In this document: positions 1-7,326 of the stretch, in pieces | Position numbering within the stretch: the first letter of the stretch is position 1 | Layout of the letters: the number at the start of each line of letters is the position of its first letter | Assembly: GCF_002258215.1 (NCBI RefSeq) | Contig: NZ_NEFY01000019.1 | Location: forward strand, 1-39,233 | Direction of reading: 5' to 3' | From: Marinobacter vinifirmus | GTDB taxonomy: Bacteria; Pseudomonadota; Gammaproteobacteria; Pseudomonadales; Oleiphilaceae | DNA length: 39,233 nt | The notes under the pieces: model-generated | Database searches by the model: none | The model's input: only the letters and a program-made list of their open reading frames with translations | What the model was told of the DNA's origin: nothing | Made by a program: the position numbers and the translations under genes

Positions 1-505
1 TTTTTTTTGGTCACTGAAGCAGCTTGCCGGCGAGCTGGATCTGTGACCAAGGGTAGGTGGTCACAAAGTAGCGTCCTCGATGGCCACCAGGTGTGGCCAA
101 AGCGTTTTGTCCTGGTACGGGCGTGGTGTGTTTGGTACTGGTGGTGGCTGAATGGGGCTGTGAGGTTGTTTCAGAGGGAATGGAAGGCGTGTCAAGGGGT
201 AGGTGCGGCCCACAGCCGGAGGCGAGGACACGGCCCCTTGACGCGGCTGTAATGACCCATACGCTCCAGGCTGGGGAGCGGGAAGGGAGGCCGTAGGCCG
301 CATGTCCCGCACCCCTGACGACAGATGGCGAATCGCTCCCCTCGCAGGCGAGGGGCGGGGGGGAGTGGTCACACCGCGGAGGCCCGGGCCGGGTGAGATT
401 GTGCCCATAGGTATTTGGTCACACGCAGCGCGATCGGCCGGGGGTTGTTTGTGTCCATAGTTGTGGTCACAGATCCTGGTTGGCCAGGCGCAGGCCTTGT
501 GACCA
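1..505. repeat. 505-bp direct repeat, copy 1
   Basis: This block matches 34375-34879 base for base as far as I can read. The left edge lies at or beyond the window start, because the window opens inside a T run that in the second copy belongs to a terminator. It is GC-rich and carries seven TGGTCAC/GTGACCA sites (8-14, 43-49, 58-64, 366-372, 416-422, 464-470, 499-505); the identity ends exactly at the last one. Inverted repeats are visible: GTCAAGGGG at 191-199 with CCCCTTGAC at 234-242, and a CCCCTCG/CGAGGGG hairpin near 337-355. Small ORFs here have no ribosome-binding site or recognisable product. The block may bind a plasmid protein, but its function is not shown. Confidence 0.95.
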
Positions 506-555
506 GTCATGATGATCTTTACAAGTCGGTTACTTTGTACCATCAAAGTTATTGA

Positions 556-612
556 TTTTGCAGGTTTGTGGATCTACACTGTGCATCATAGTGTGTATTT
601 GAGAGGGTACCA
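556..612 (+). promoter_or_regulatory. Toxin-antitoxin promoter/operator region
   Basis: Between the repeat and the antitoxin start lies an AT-richer stretch with an imperfect inverted repeat, ACACT and AGTGT arms around about 9 nt (about 573-593), immediately before a GAGAGG ribosome-binding site. Antitoxins of this type usually bind such palindromes to autoregulate. The exact promoter hexamers are not clear to me. Confidence 0.45.
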
Positions 613-614
613 TC

Positions 615-896
615 ATGGCAGCGTTAATTGAGCGCTCAGATCAACTGGTAAGCTTGACGGATCTAACAAGACGTGGATCAGGTATTTTTGACAAGGTGGC
701 AAGCTCCAAGAACGACCGTCTTGTCGTTTTGAGAAAAGCGGAGCCTATTGCGGTTGTTCTCAATATTTCCAGCTTTGAAGCGATGTTGGATGAAATGGAA
801 CGGCTACGTACTGAGGTGATGGCTCTACATCGAATGGGCGGTTTAGCGAATGACCGCGTTTCACACAATGAGCTACAACAAAGCCTGGGGTTCTGA
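615..896 (+). CDS. Antitoxin, Phd/YefM type
   Basis: A 93-residue protein with the layout of a Phd/YefM antitoxin: an N-terminal DNA-binding part (residues about 10-60, with the LRKAEPIAVVLNISSFEAML segment typical of the family) and a C-terminal tail expected to wrap the toxin. It would neutralise the RelE/ParE-like toxin encoded 2 nt downstream and repress the shared promoter, stabilising the plasmid. The start is supported by GAGAGG about 9 nt upstream of ATG. Family assignment comes from motif recognition and gene order. Confidence 0.85.
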   Translation: MAALIERSDQLVSLTDLTRRGSGIFDKVASSKNDRLVVLRKAEPIAVVLNISSFEAMLDEMERLRTEVMALHRMGGLANDRVSHNELQQSLGF

Positions 897-898
897 CA

Positions 899-1207
899 AT
901 GCCCCAGGCATGGACAGCGGTATATCACAGTGACGTATTCAATGACCTTCAGACTATTGGCAAGATCAATGCCGCTAGAGTATTGAAGGTCATCGAATCA
1001 TCATTGATACCAGATCCCTTAACTGGCGGCGTATCTGCCGGGCCAGCTCTGCCGGGCTGTTACCTATTCAAAATCGACGATTACCATATCCTATACCAGC
1101 TCGACGTGAATCACGCCGAGGTATACGTATTGGCCATTCGTCAGGAAACGGGTTTATCTGGCTGTGGCAGCCAGAAAGCAAAAACCCACCGGGAGGTGGG
1201 TCAATGA
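899..1207 (+). CDS. Toxin, RelE/ParE superfamily
   Basis: A 102-residue protein directly after the antitoxin. The core (residues about 5-85) follows the RelE/ParE fold pattern: a helical N-terminus, then strands with YLFKIDDYHILYQLD and VYVLAIRQETG. Such toxins are mRNA interferases or gyrase poisons; the sequence does not settle which. The last 16 residues are translated across two hairpins (TCTGGCTG/CAGCCAGA at 1157-1175 and CCCACC/GGTGGG at 1185-1200), so the 3' end of the gene doubles as a leader for the next ORF. The stop TGA overlaps the next start as ATGA. Confidence 0.82.
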   Translation: MPQAWTAVYHSDVFNDLQTIGKINAARVLKVIESSLIPDPLTGGVSAGPALPGCYLFKIDDYHILYQLDVNHAEVYVLAIRQETGLSGCGSQKAKTHREVGQ

Positions 1208-1368
1208 TGTATTTGGGAAATTTGGTAAGCACTTTGGCGAGTGCGAAATGTTTCGTTGCTGTTGCTAGGGTTGGCACCCTGGTTATCTTCAGTTCTTTGG
1301 TTTGGCAGACCGTGAGAACTGTGCTTTCGATGACAGACACCCACAAAAAGGAGGTATCCGCTATGTAG
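1204..1368 (+). CDS. Small membrane protein coupled to the toxin gene
   Basis: A 54-residue ORF starts with ATG ATG at 1204, overlaps the toxin stop by four bases and has a strong GGGAGG (1191-1196) about 7 nt upstream. The peptide has one hydrophobic segment (residues about 17-35, with VARVGTLVIFSSLVW) and a charged tail ending HKKEVSAM. The ribosome-binding site sits in the loop and 3' arm of a CCCACC/GGTGGG hairpin, so translation probably depends on ribosomes finishing the toxin gene. The last codons include AAGGAGG before ATG TAG, a start-stop pair that may be accidental. I do not recognise the family; a small membrane toxin or a leader peptide for the rep region are both possible. Confidence 0.5.
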   Translation: MMYLGNLVSTLASAKCFVAVARVGTLVIFSSLVWQTVRTVLSMTDTHKKEVSAM

Positions 1369-1565
1369 AACTTTCCAGCACCTAACCGCAGGGCGGTTAC
1401 ATCGTCCGTACATTCACCGGGCTTGTTCTACCAGGGTGTCATACTGTTTTTGGCGAAACAGCGTGGACACGTTTCTCTATTCTAGGTAGTTCAAAGCCCC
1501 ATTGCAAGTTTTGGAGTGAAAATTGGGGTTTTTTTCGTCAGGCCGACCCCCTTTAGCCGGGGGTT
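1369..1565 (+). promoter_or_regulatory. Structured rep leader (candidate copy-control RNA region)
   Basis: This untranslated stretch before the replicase holds several hairpins: AACCGC/GCGGTT at 1384-1398; a two-part stem GTGTC...GACAC with inner CTGTTT/AAACAG at 1436-1470; a terminator-like CCCCATT/AATTGGGG followed by seven T (1497-1535); and ACCCCC/GGGGGT at 1546-1564, which buries the G-run just before the rep ATG. ColE2-type Rep genes are known to be controlled by an antisense RNA acting on the leader. An antisense promoter is not identified here. Confidence 0.5.
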
Positions 1566-2849
1566 ATGGTGGCCGCAAGTAGCTCAACAGCTCAGCAGCA
1601 GCGATTTTTTCAGGCTGACACTGCGTTAAATCGTGTATTTAACGAAGCGCCTTATCTGTCCCGTTGCAGCGATAACAAGACTGCCGCGAAGATAAGACCC
1701 CGCGAATATGCGATCCGCTTCCCGTATATGCAGGTGAACAGGCCTGGCATGGTGTCATGGCTCGTGTTCGACCTCGATCACACCAATTCATTGATATGGG
1801 ATGATGAGGGGCTTCCGGCCCCGAATATCGTTGTGCGAAACCGAGATTCAGGGAAAGCGCATTTGTATTATGCGATCCCGCCGGTATGCACGTCTGAGAA
1901 CGCACGTTCCAAACCCATTGCGTACATGAAGGCCGTCTATGAGGCGATGGTGGCGCGGCTTGGTGCTGACGCTTCCTATAGCGGCCCGGTCGCCAAAACG
2001 CCTGGCCATCCTTGGTGGGACACTTGGGAAATACACAACGCGGTATATGACCTGGGCGAGCTGGCCGACTATGTTGATCTGGCGTTAAAACCATTGTGGA
2101 GCACAGGGCCGAACTTCGAAAATCTTCCCCATTCACGGCATTGCATTCTGTTTGAAGACCTTCGCTTTTACGCCTACTCAATCGTTAACCGCGAACGCGA
2201 ACAAGGCTCCTTTCAAAATTTTATCCGCCTGCTCGAAGCCTACGCCTTCAACCACAACAATTTTAAGAACCGGGGTTTTGACATGAATTTGTCAATTTCC
2301 CAGGTAAAGGCAACGGTGAAATCAGTGTCCAGGTGGACATGGGATCGTTATACCGGAAGTAGTCGCTGCAATCGTGGGGTGATGCGGCTCGATCCTGACA
2401 TGCCACTCCAGGAGAAGCAGCAACTATCAGCAAAGCGCACTCATGAGACGCGCCAAAAGGCCACAGAATCGCGCATAAGGGCCGCAGTACACCAGCTCTT
2501 AGAGAAGGGTTCAAGGCTCACTCGAACGGCCATAGCGGCCACTGCACGGCTATCAAGACAGACCGTTGCAAAGTATTCACAGATTATCGAAGAGATACAA
2601 AACCAACCGGCCAACGTTGTGCCGATGGCCGCAGCCAATGGCCACAAAGAAAATGTTAAGTATGGTGCCTATCAGATACCTGCCCCTGCTATGCGGTCGG
2701 GGGTTAAAGAGAAGCCTGGCGGCCACAGCGATGGTCTATGTATCTCAATTAAGCAAGGTGCAAGCCAGTTAGACCTGGATTTTGTCGGTGTGACTGATTT
2801 TATGAGGATGGCAATTATGCAATTACGGCGAATTCCACCGCCTGATTAA
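1566..2849 (+). CDS. rep: Plasmid replication initiator, ColE2-type replicase/primase
   Basis: A 427-residue protein of the replicase family (Pfam Replicase with a PriCT-like part) used by ColE2-like plasmids, where Rep primes leading-strand synthesis at the origin. Visible signatures are VFDLDH (67-72), AHLYYAI (98-104) and GPVAKTPGHPWWDTWEIH (140-157). A helix-turn-helix with SRQTVAKY lies at about 318-341, near the origin-binding end, followed by about 80 less conserved residues. The ATG at 1566 lies 2 nt after a GGGGGT held in a hairpin; GTG at 1569 is an alternative start with better spacing. The candidate origin follows directly downstream, as in ColE2-type replicons. Confidence 0.85.
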   Translation: MVAASSSTAQQQRFFQADTALNRVFNEAPYLSRCSDNKTAAKIRPREYAIRFPYMQVNRPGMVSWLVFDLDHTNSLIWDDEGLPAPNIVVRNRDSGKAHLYYAIPPVCTSENARSKPIAYMKAVYEAMVARLGADASYSGPVAKTPGHPWWDTWEIHNAVYDLGELADYVDLALKPLWSTGPNFENLPHSRHCILFEDLRFYAYSIVNREREQGSFQNFIRLLEAYAFNHNNFKNRGFDMNLSISQVKATVKSVSRWTWDRYTGSSRCNRGVMRLDPDMPLQEKQQLSAKRTHETRQKATESRIRAAVHQLLEKGSRLTRTAIAATARLSRQTVAKYSQIIEEIQNQPANVVPMAAANGHKENVKYGAYQIPAPAMRSGVKEKPGGHSDGLCISIKQGASQLDLDFVGVTDFMRMAIMQLRRIPPPD

Positions 2850-2854
2850 GCTGT

Positions 2855-3060
2855 ATAAAAAAATAAAAAAAAAATAATCTTGTTATTTGTTGTTGATTAC
2901 GGAGTTGTGGGCAGAGTGTGTAGTGAGTGTGGGCGACAGTGTGGTCAAAGTGTGAATGGGGTTTTTGCCATTCATGCTTTGTCCACACGTCCCGAAGGGA
3001 TCGTCCATGCTCAATGCACACGCCTCGGAGAGCTGTCCACAACATGGATCTGGCACTGTA
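2855..3060. other. Candidate vegetative origin (oriV)
   Basis: No gene fits here. Immediately after rep come an A/T-rich tract (about 2855-2900), then four AGTGTG repeats at 2915, 2926, 2938 and 2949, spaced 11, 12 and 11 bp, that is, one helical turn apart. A GAATGG/CCATTC hairpin (2954-2973) and two DnaA-box-like sites follow: TTGTCCACA at 2979-2987 (one mismatch to TTATCCACA) and CTGTCCACA at 3033-3041. Position, phased repeats, DnaA-like boxes and the AT-rich stretch together fit an origin. Assignment is inference. Confidence 0.6.
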
Positions 3061-3109
3061 GTTGAGTTGTACTACGTTTATTGTTGAACACTATATCAAA
3101 GGAGATTTT

Positions 3110-3451
3110 ATGTCGGCGCATGATTGGATGCTTTTAGGGTACCTGCTCTTCGTTACATTGAATGTTGTTGATCTGATGGTGACAAAAGTTATTTTGGAGA
3201 ATGGTGGTAAAGAATGGAATTTCGTTGCCCGCTTTTTTTACAAGCATATGGGCATTAAGGGAATCGCCTGGTTAAAGGTGTTTGTCCTGGCCTGGTTTGG
3301 GATACAGTATTATTTCAAGGTGCTGGATCTGTACGTCATCTTTTATCTGAACTTCATGTTTGCTGTTGTTCTGTACTTTATGTACCGGGATGCGGTTCAG
3401 GCCGGGTTGAAAGATAAGTTAAACCCAGCTCGGTTGTTCACTCGGAAATAG
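3110..3451 (+). CDS. Small integral membrane protein, DUF5658-like
   Basis: A 113-residue protein with about three to four hydrophobic segments (residues about 5-25, 50-70 and 70-95) and a basic C-terminus. The pattern LNVVDLMVTKVILENGGKEWNF resembles the N-terminal half of DUF5658-type membrane proteins (an N-x-x-D motif, then GG-x-E-x-N), whose role is not known. An upstream extension of the frame exists, but ATG 3110 is chosen because AAAGGAG lies 5 nt before it. It stands alone between the origin and the kfrA promoter. Confidence 0.65.
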   Translation: MSAHDWMLLGYLLFVTLNVVDLMVTKVILENGGKEWNFVARFFYKHMGIKGIAWLKVFVLAWFGIQYYFKVLDLYVIFYLNFMFAVVLYFMYRDAVQAGLKDKLNPARLFTRK

Positions 3452-3590
3452 CCTTTTACAACTTGGGGGTACTTGCCCCCTTCCTCGCTGTATCTCTACA
3501 ACCTTCCCTATCAACGACACTGGTTCTGGTTGCAGTAAACCAGTGCCTGTGTTCTTGGCCGCCTCTTGCTTTCGCTACCGGTGAAGCCAG

Positions 3591-3604
3591 TTTCGCAAGC
3601 GAAA
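3591..3604. promoter_or_regulatory. 14-bp palindrome, ParB/KorB-type site 1
   Basis: A perfect TTTCGCAAGCGAAA palindrome lies about 24 bp upstream of the -35 hexamer of the kfrA promoter. It is one of eight copies in the window and a likely target of the ParB/KorB-like protein at 10685. Confidence 0.7.
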
Positions 3605-3627
3605 TTGAATTTATTTTACCTGTATAC

Positions 3628-3678
3628 TTGTTTTGTATGTATTGGTATGTATAATACATACATACGATTACATACAGC
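3628..3678 (+). promoter_or_regulatory. kfrA promoter with nested operator repeats
   Basis: TTGTTT (3628-3633) and TATAAT (3650-3655) are separated by 16 bp and form a good sigma-70 promoter. Around and over the -10 lie GTATGTAT repeats (3635, 3645) and ATACATAC repeats (3654, 3658), plus TACATAC at about 3670, as direct and inverted copies. KfrA proteins are known to autorepress by binding repeats in their own promoter, so this is probably the KfrA operator. Confidence 0.7.
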
Positions 3679-3696
3679 TAAGCGGGGTTTATTGGG

Positions 3697-4638
3697 ATGG
3701 CTATTTCAAGAGAACAAATCATCGACGCGGCAGAGCAGTTGGCCGCCGAAGGTATCAATCCAAGTATGCAAGCTGTTCGTGAGCGGCTTGGTGGCGGCTC
3801 GTTTGCAACCATTTCGCCGGTGCTCCGGGAGTGGAAAGAAAAGCGTGAAGCTACGACCGTGGCCGTCCTGGAAATGCCCTCAGAGGTTAAAGGTGCCCTT
3901 GACCGTTTTGGTGCTGATCTTTGGAAGGCGGCTTCTGCCCTGGCGACCGCGCAATTTGAGAAATTGAAGGAAGAGAGCCGGTTTAATATCGAGGCAGCTA
4001 ATAAAGAACGTGACGAAGCCCTGGGCGAGATTGAGCGGCTTGAGACTGACCTGGTGGCCAAGGACGAACTTGTATCATCAGCAAAAGGTGATCTTACGCA
4101 GCTCCAGGGTGTGGTTGATGAAGAGCGCAGTAAAGTTGCAGCGTTACAACAACGCAATGATGACCTACAGGAAACGATTGCCGGCCTGAGAGACGATCTG
4201 AAGGAGAGTAAGGCGGAAGCAAGAGGTGCGTTGGATAAGCTGGATCAGCTTCGCCAGGCGCAGGCTGAGTTGTCTCGCGTGAACGGCGAACTCAGTGCAA
4301 CAGTGGAAGCTGGTCATAGAGAGCTTAAGGAAGTAACCGAACAGCGCAATGAATTCAAGTCTGAGATAGCACGGCTGACCAAAGTTGTTTCCGAGCTTGA
4401 AGCTGCAAAAGACAAAGCAGTAACTGATGCGCAGGTCTCGAAGACTGAGAACGCTACGCTTCAGGGCGAAGCTAAACAGCTTTGTCACCAGGTTAGGACA
4501 TTGGAAGAGCAGGTAGCGCAAAACCGGAAAGTGATTGATTCGTTAACAACGAAAAGCCGTCAGAAAGCAACGCCTGGCAGCAAGCAAGCTGGGGCCAGCA
4601 AATCAGCAACCAAATCGGATAAGAAGGAGAACGAGTGA
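3697..4638 (+). CDS. kfrA: KfrA-like DNA-binding coiled-coil protein
   Basis: A 313-residue protein with the two-part architecture of plasmid KfrA: an N-terminal DNA-binding domain (residues about 1-115, beginning MAISREQIIDAAEQLAAEG and containing VRERLGGGSFATISPVLREWK) and a long, highly charged alpha-helical coiled coil (about 115-285), ending in a lysine/serine-rich tail. KfrA proteins autoregulate and contribute to stable inheritance in IncP and related plasmids. The promoter has matching nested repeats. The stop overlaps the next ATG (ATGA), so it is the first gene of a small operon. Confidence 0.85.
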   Translation: MAISREQIIDAAEQLAAEGINPSMQAVRERLGGGSFATISPVLREWKEKREATTVAVLEMPSEVKGALDRFGADLWKAASALATAQFEKLKEESRFNIEAANKERDEALGEIERLETDLVAKDELVSSAKGDLTQLQGVVDEERSKVAALQQRNDDLQETIAGLRDDLKESKAEARGALDKLDQLRQAQAELSRVNGELSATVEAGHRELKEVTEQRNEFKSEIARLTKVVSELEAAKDKAVTDAQVSKTENATLQGEAKQLCHQVRTLEEQVAQNRKVIDSLTTKSRQKATPGSKQAGASKSATKSDKKENE

Positions 4639-4877
4639 TGAAAACACAGGTTGTGAGACGGGATGAAGCGGTGGCCGAGCTGGCCACTTGGGATTACAAG
4701 GGGCATCTATACACTGAAGCGGCTGTATTGCTCAAAGTAGGGACTGAAGGGGTGATGGTCGGTATCCTGAGTTACACAGATCTTGAAACCGTTCTAGTGC
4801 CTGATAGCTATGCTCCGTTCTATAAAAATTACTGCCAGGCAATGAGCGCCTTTGGCGCTCTGTTCGGCGACAATTAG
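4635..4877 (+). CDS. Small KfrA-operon protein with IS-altered C-terminus
   Basis: An 80-residue protein of unknown family, translationally coupled to kfrA (ATGATG, overlapping the kfrA stop). An IS21-family element is inserted at codon 76, so the last residues (LFGDN) and the stop come from the IS end. Removing the IS and one copy of the 6-bp target repeat restores a frame ending ALLDEAIKE and a TGA at about 7310, which shows that only the last few residues were replaced. The protein may still work. Start at 4635 or 4638 cannot be separated. Confidence 0.7.
   Translation: MMKTQVVRRDEAVAELATWDYKGHLYTEAAVLLKVGTEGVMVGILSYTDLETVLVPDSYAPFYKNYCQAMSAFGALFGDN
4855..4860. repeat. IS21 target-site duplication, left
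   Basis: GCGCTC directly abuts the TGTTCGG end of the IS and is repeated directly after the right end at 7285-7290. Confidence 0.85.
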
Positions 4878-4953
4878 GATGACCGGTTGACGACAATTAT
4901 CTTGGCCGGTTGGGTGTCACAATAGGTACCTTGTTTTCTGTTCGGAGTTCAAG

Positions 4954-6474
4954 GTGCCAGGACAACATATCACCCACCGACAAGAGGAGCTGTATATGCA
5001 GCATCGCCAACAAGGCATGACTCAAGAAATCGCTGCTGCGAAGTCTGCCATTTCCACCCGCACTGCCCGACGTATTGAGCAGTCCAACACCTTACCTCGC
5101 GCTAAAGCTGATAGAGATTGGCGCACTCGCGAAGATCCACTGGAAGCCGTATGGGAAACCGAATTGGTTGTTCTGTTAAACGCTAAACCAGAGCTCACGC
5201 CCATTACTTTGCTGGAGCATTTGCAGGCGCTCTATCCAAACCAATATGACCAGCGAGTACTGAGAACATTGCAGCGTCGGGTTAAGAAATGGAAAGCGCT
5301 ACATGGCCCGGAGAAAGACGTTATCTTCCGCCAGCAAGCTCAACCCGGTTTACAGGGCTTCTCTGATTTTACTCATCCTGATAGCCCGATCACCATTAAG
5401 CAGCAACCCTTTGCTCATTTGCTGTATCAGTTCCGCCTTGCTTATAGCGGCTGGCGTTCCATCACTGTGGTTCAGGGCGGGGAGAGCTATTCTGCCTTAT
5501 CTACCGGTTTACAGCGTGCGCTGACGCAGGCTGGTGGTTGTCCGGTAGAGCATCGCACCGATAGCCTCAGTGCCGCCAGAAACAACACACAAAACGTCTG
5601 GACAGATGCCTATCAGGACTTTTGCGAACATTACAATATGACGCCAACGCGCAATAATCTTGGGCAATCGCATGAGAACGGGGTGGTTGAGTGCGCTAAT
5701 GGCTCATTTAAACGCCGTCTGGCGCAGCACCTGCTACTTCGCGGTCACAATGACTTTGACAGTATCGAAACCTATCAGGCTTTTATTGACCAGATTGTTG
5801 GCAAGCTAAACCAGCGCTCACGCAGCCGCTTTTTAGAAGAACAGCAAACCCTGCAAGCCTTACCGGAATATGGTGCTGTTGATTACACATTGCTGAGCAT
5901 TAAAGTCACCCGTAGTGCCACCATTGAAGTGCGCCGGGTGGTGTACAGCGTGCCATCACGGCTGATTGGCGAACGCCTGCAAGTACGGCTGTATCATAAC
6001 AAACTGGTGCTCTATGTGGGTCAGCAAGTGGCGCTGACCTTGCCACGAATTTACCCGGCACCCGGCCAAAGCCGTGCGCGTTGTATCAACTACCGGCATA
6101 TTATCCGCTCACTGGCCGCTAAACCACAGGCGTTTCGTTACTCGCACCTTCGGGATGATATCTTACCTGACGACAATTACCGGCAGCTGTGGCAGTTAGT
6201 GGACGATGCGTTACCGGCACAGGAGGCCTGTAAATGGATAGTCACGGTGCTTTGGCTGGCGAGCGAATACGATAGTGAACAAGAGCTGGGAGAGACCTTG
6301 TTGCAAGAGGCCAGAGCCGGTCTGTTTGAAAGTGCCAAAACCATTCAGGAGCGCTTTTACACCCCGCAAAACGCGCCAGAAATTAAGACAAAGCAACATA
6401 ACCTGCAAAGTTATGATGCACTGCTAACGTCATTAAAGGCACAGGCGAAACATGATGTGGAGGTGCCATTTTGA
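4954..6474 (+). CDS. istA: IS21-family transposase IstA
   Basis: A 506-residue DDE transposase. The N-terminal helix-turn-helix (about 10-45, with MTQEIAAAKSAISTRTARRI) should bind the IS ends. The integrase core shows D138 in FSDFTH, D203 in HRTDS, and E246 in the HENGVVECANGSFKRRL block (E241 is the alternative). The C-terminal half follows IS21 IstA (YSVPSRLIGERLQVRLY). The start is GTG at 4954 with GGAG about 8 nt upstream. Length is normal, with no frameshift, so it is probably active. It works with IstB, whose start overlaps the stop. Confidence 0.92.
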   Translation: MPGQHITHRQEELYMQHRQQGMTQEIAAAKSAISTRTARRIEQSNTLPRAKADRDWRTREDPLEAVWETELVVLLNAKPELTPITLLEHLQALYPNQYDQRVLRTLQRRVKKWKALHGPEKDVIFRQQAQPGLQGFSDFTHPDSPITIKQQPFAHLLYQFRLAYSGWRSITVVQGGESYSALSTGLQRALTQAGGCPVEHRTDSLSAARNNTQNVWTDAYQDFCEHYNMTPTRNNLGQSHENGVVECANGSFKRRLAQHLLLRGHNDFDSIETYQAFIDQIVGKLNQRSRSRFLEEQQTLQALPEYGAVDYTLLSIKVTRSATIEVRRVVYSVPSRLIGERLQVRLYHNKLVLYVGQQVALTLPRIYPAPGQSRARCINYRHIIRSLAAKPQAFRYSHLRDDILPDDNYRQLWQLVDDALPAQEACKWIVTVLWLASEYDSEQELGETLLQEARAGLFESAKTIQERFYTPQNAPEIKTKQHNLQSYDALLTSLKAQAKHDVEVPF

Positions 6475-7235
6475 CCTCCTCTGTTGCATTACTGCTCAAA
6501 GAGTTACGGCTCCCGGCGTTCGTCAGACACTATGAAAAACTCTGGCAAACCGCGGTAGAGAAAGGCTGGTCGCACAGTGACTATCTGGCGGCCTTATGCG
6601 AATACGAGCTCTCAGAGCGCTTTACACGGCGCACACAAAGCTGGGTACGCGAAGCCAAGCTGGCACCTGGAAAAACCTTAAGCGCTCTGGATAACAACGT
6701 GCTGAGCCGCACAAATCAAGCGCTTATCGCCAAGTTGCACCAAGACCTGTCCTGGGCGCATCACGCCGATAATATCCTACTGATTGGCCCCAGTGGCACC
6801 GGCAAAACACACATAGCCAATGCACTGGGTTACCAGCTGATTGAGCAAGGCATACGCTGCAAACTGTTTCCGGCCATTGGCTTGGTACAGCAGTTACAAC
6901 AAGCCAAGCGCGAGCTGGATCTGATGAGCGAAATGAGCAAGCTGGATAAGTATCAGGTGATCATCATTGATGACATTGGTTATGTGAAAAAAACCGATGC
7001 AGAAACCCAGGTACTGTTTGAATTTATCGCGCATCGATATGAAAGCGGTAGCCTGATCATTACAGCCAATCACCCGTTTAGTGCATGGGATCAGATCTTC
7101 CCAGACAGCATGATGACGGTTGCGGCCATAGATCGGCTGATCCACCACGCGACAATTATAGAATTAGAGGGAGAAAGCTATCGAAAACAACATCAGTTAA
7201 AACAGGCTAGAAGTAGGAAAAATGAGAAAACCTAA
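6471..7235 (+). CDS. istB: IS21-family transposition ATPase IstB
   Basis: A 254-residue AAA+ ATPase of the IstB/DnaC type, which helps IstA choose its target. Walker A is GPSGTGKT (106-113) and Walker B is VIIIDDIG (about 163-170). The start is TTG at 6471, overlapping the istA stop by four bases, with GGAGG about 8 nt upstream, indicating translational coupling. Length is normal for the family and the frame is intact. Confidence 0.92.
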   Translation: MTSSVALLLKELRLPAFVRHYEKLWQTAVEKGWSHSDYLAALCEYELSERFTRRTQSWVREAKLAPGKTLSALDNNVLSRTNQALIAKLHQDLSWAHHADNILLIGPSGTGKTHIANALGYQLIEQGIRCKLFPAIGLVQQLQQAKRELDLMSEMSKLDKYQVIIIDDIGYVKKTDAETQVLFEFIAHRYESGSLIITANHPFSAWDQIFPDSMMTVAAIDRLIHHATIIELEGESYRKQHQLKQARSRKNEKT

Positions 7236-7284
7236 CCGGCCATCATAATTGACGCGAACCGGCCAAGATAGTTGACGCCGAACA

Positions 7285-7290
7285 GCGCTC
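7285..7290. repeat. IS21 target-site duplication, right
   Basis: GCGCTC directly follows the CCGAACA end of the IS and matches 4855-4860. Joining the two flanks at this repeat restores the reading frame of the interrupted gene. Confidence 0.85.
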
Positions 7291-7326
7291 TTCTCGATGA
7301 AGCTATAAAAGAATGAGGGACTAGAA

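Larger units (their letters stand above)
4861..7284. mobile_element. Complete IS21-family insertion sequence (2424 bp)
   Basis: The element is bounded by TGTTCGGCG...CGCCGAACA, so it has the 5'-TG...CA-3' ends of IS21 elements. The imperfect terminal inverted repeats extend about 55 bp, and each end holds two internal repeats with a CCGGTT core (left near 4883 and 4906, right near 7236 and 7254). It carries istA and istB overlapping in the usual order. Both flanks carry GCGCTC (4855-4860 and 7285-7290), a 6-bp target-site duplication, so it moved in as a single unit and fairly recently. The specific IS name was not determined. Confidence 0.93.

Noticed and set aside
1..505. The 505-bp block as a transposable element with terminal inverted repeats
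   Set aside because: Only 7 bp match at the ends, no target duplication is seen around copy 2, and there is no transposase.
61..546. Open frames on both strands in the 505-bp repeat
   Set aside because: Proline/arginine-rich translations without ribosome-binding sites; one runs past the repeat edge into unrelated sequence and is shortened in copy 2.
1363..1368. ATG TAG with a strong AAGGAGG before it, as a deliberate start-stop element
   Set aside because: It is explained as the last two codons of the 54-residue ORF, so a separate regulatory role is not required; kept only as a remark.
2880..3065. Short frame in the region after rep
   Set aside because: It covers phased repeats and DnaA-like boxes, lacks a ribosome-binding site, and its product looks random.
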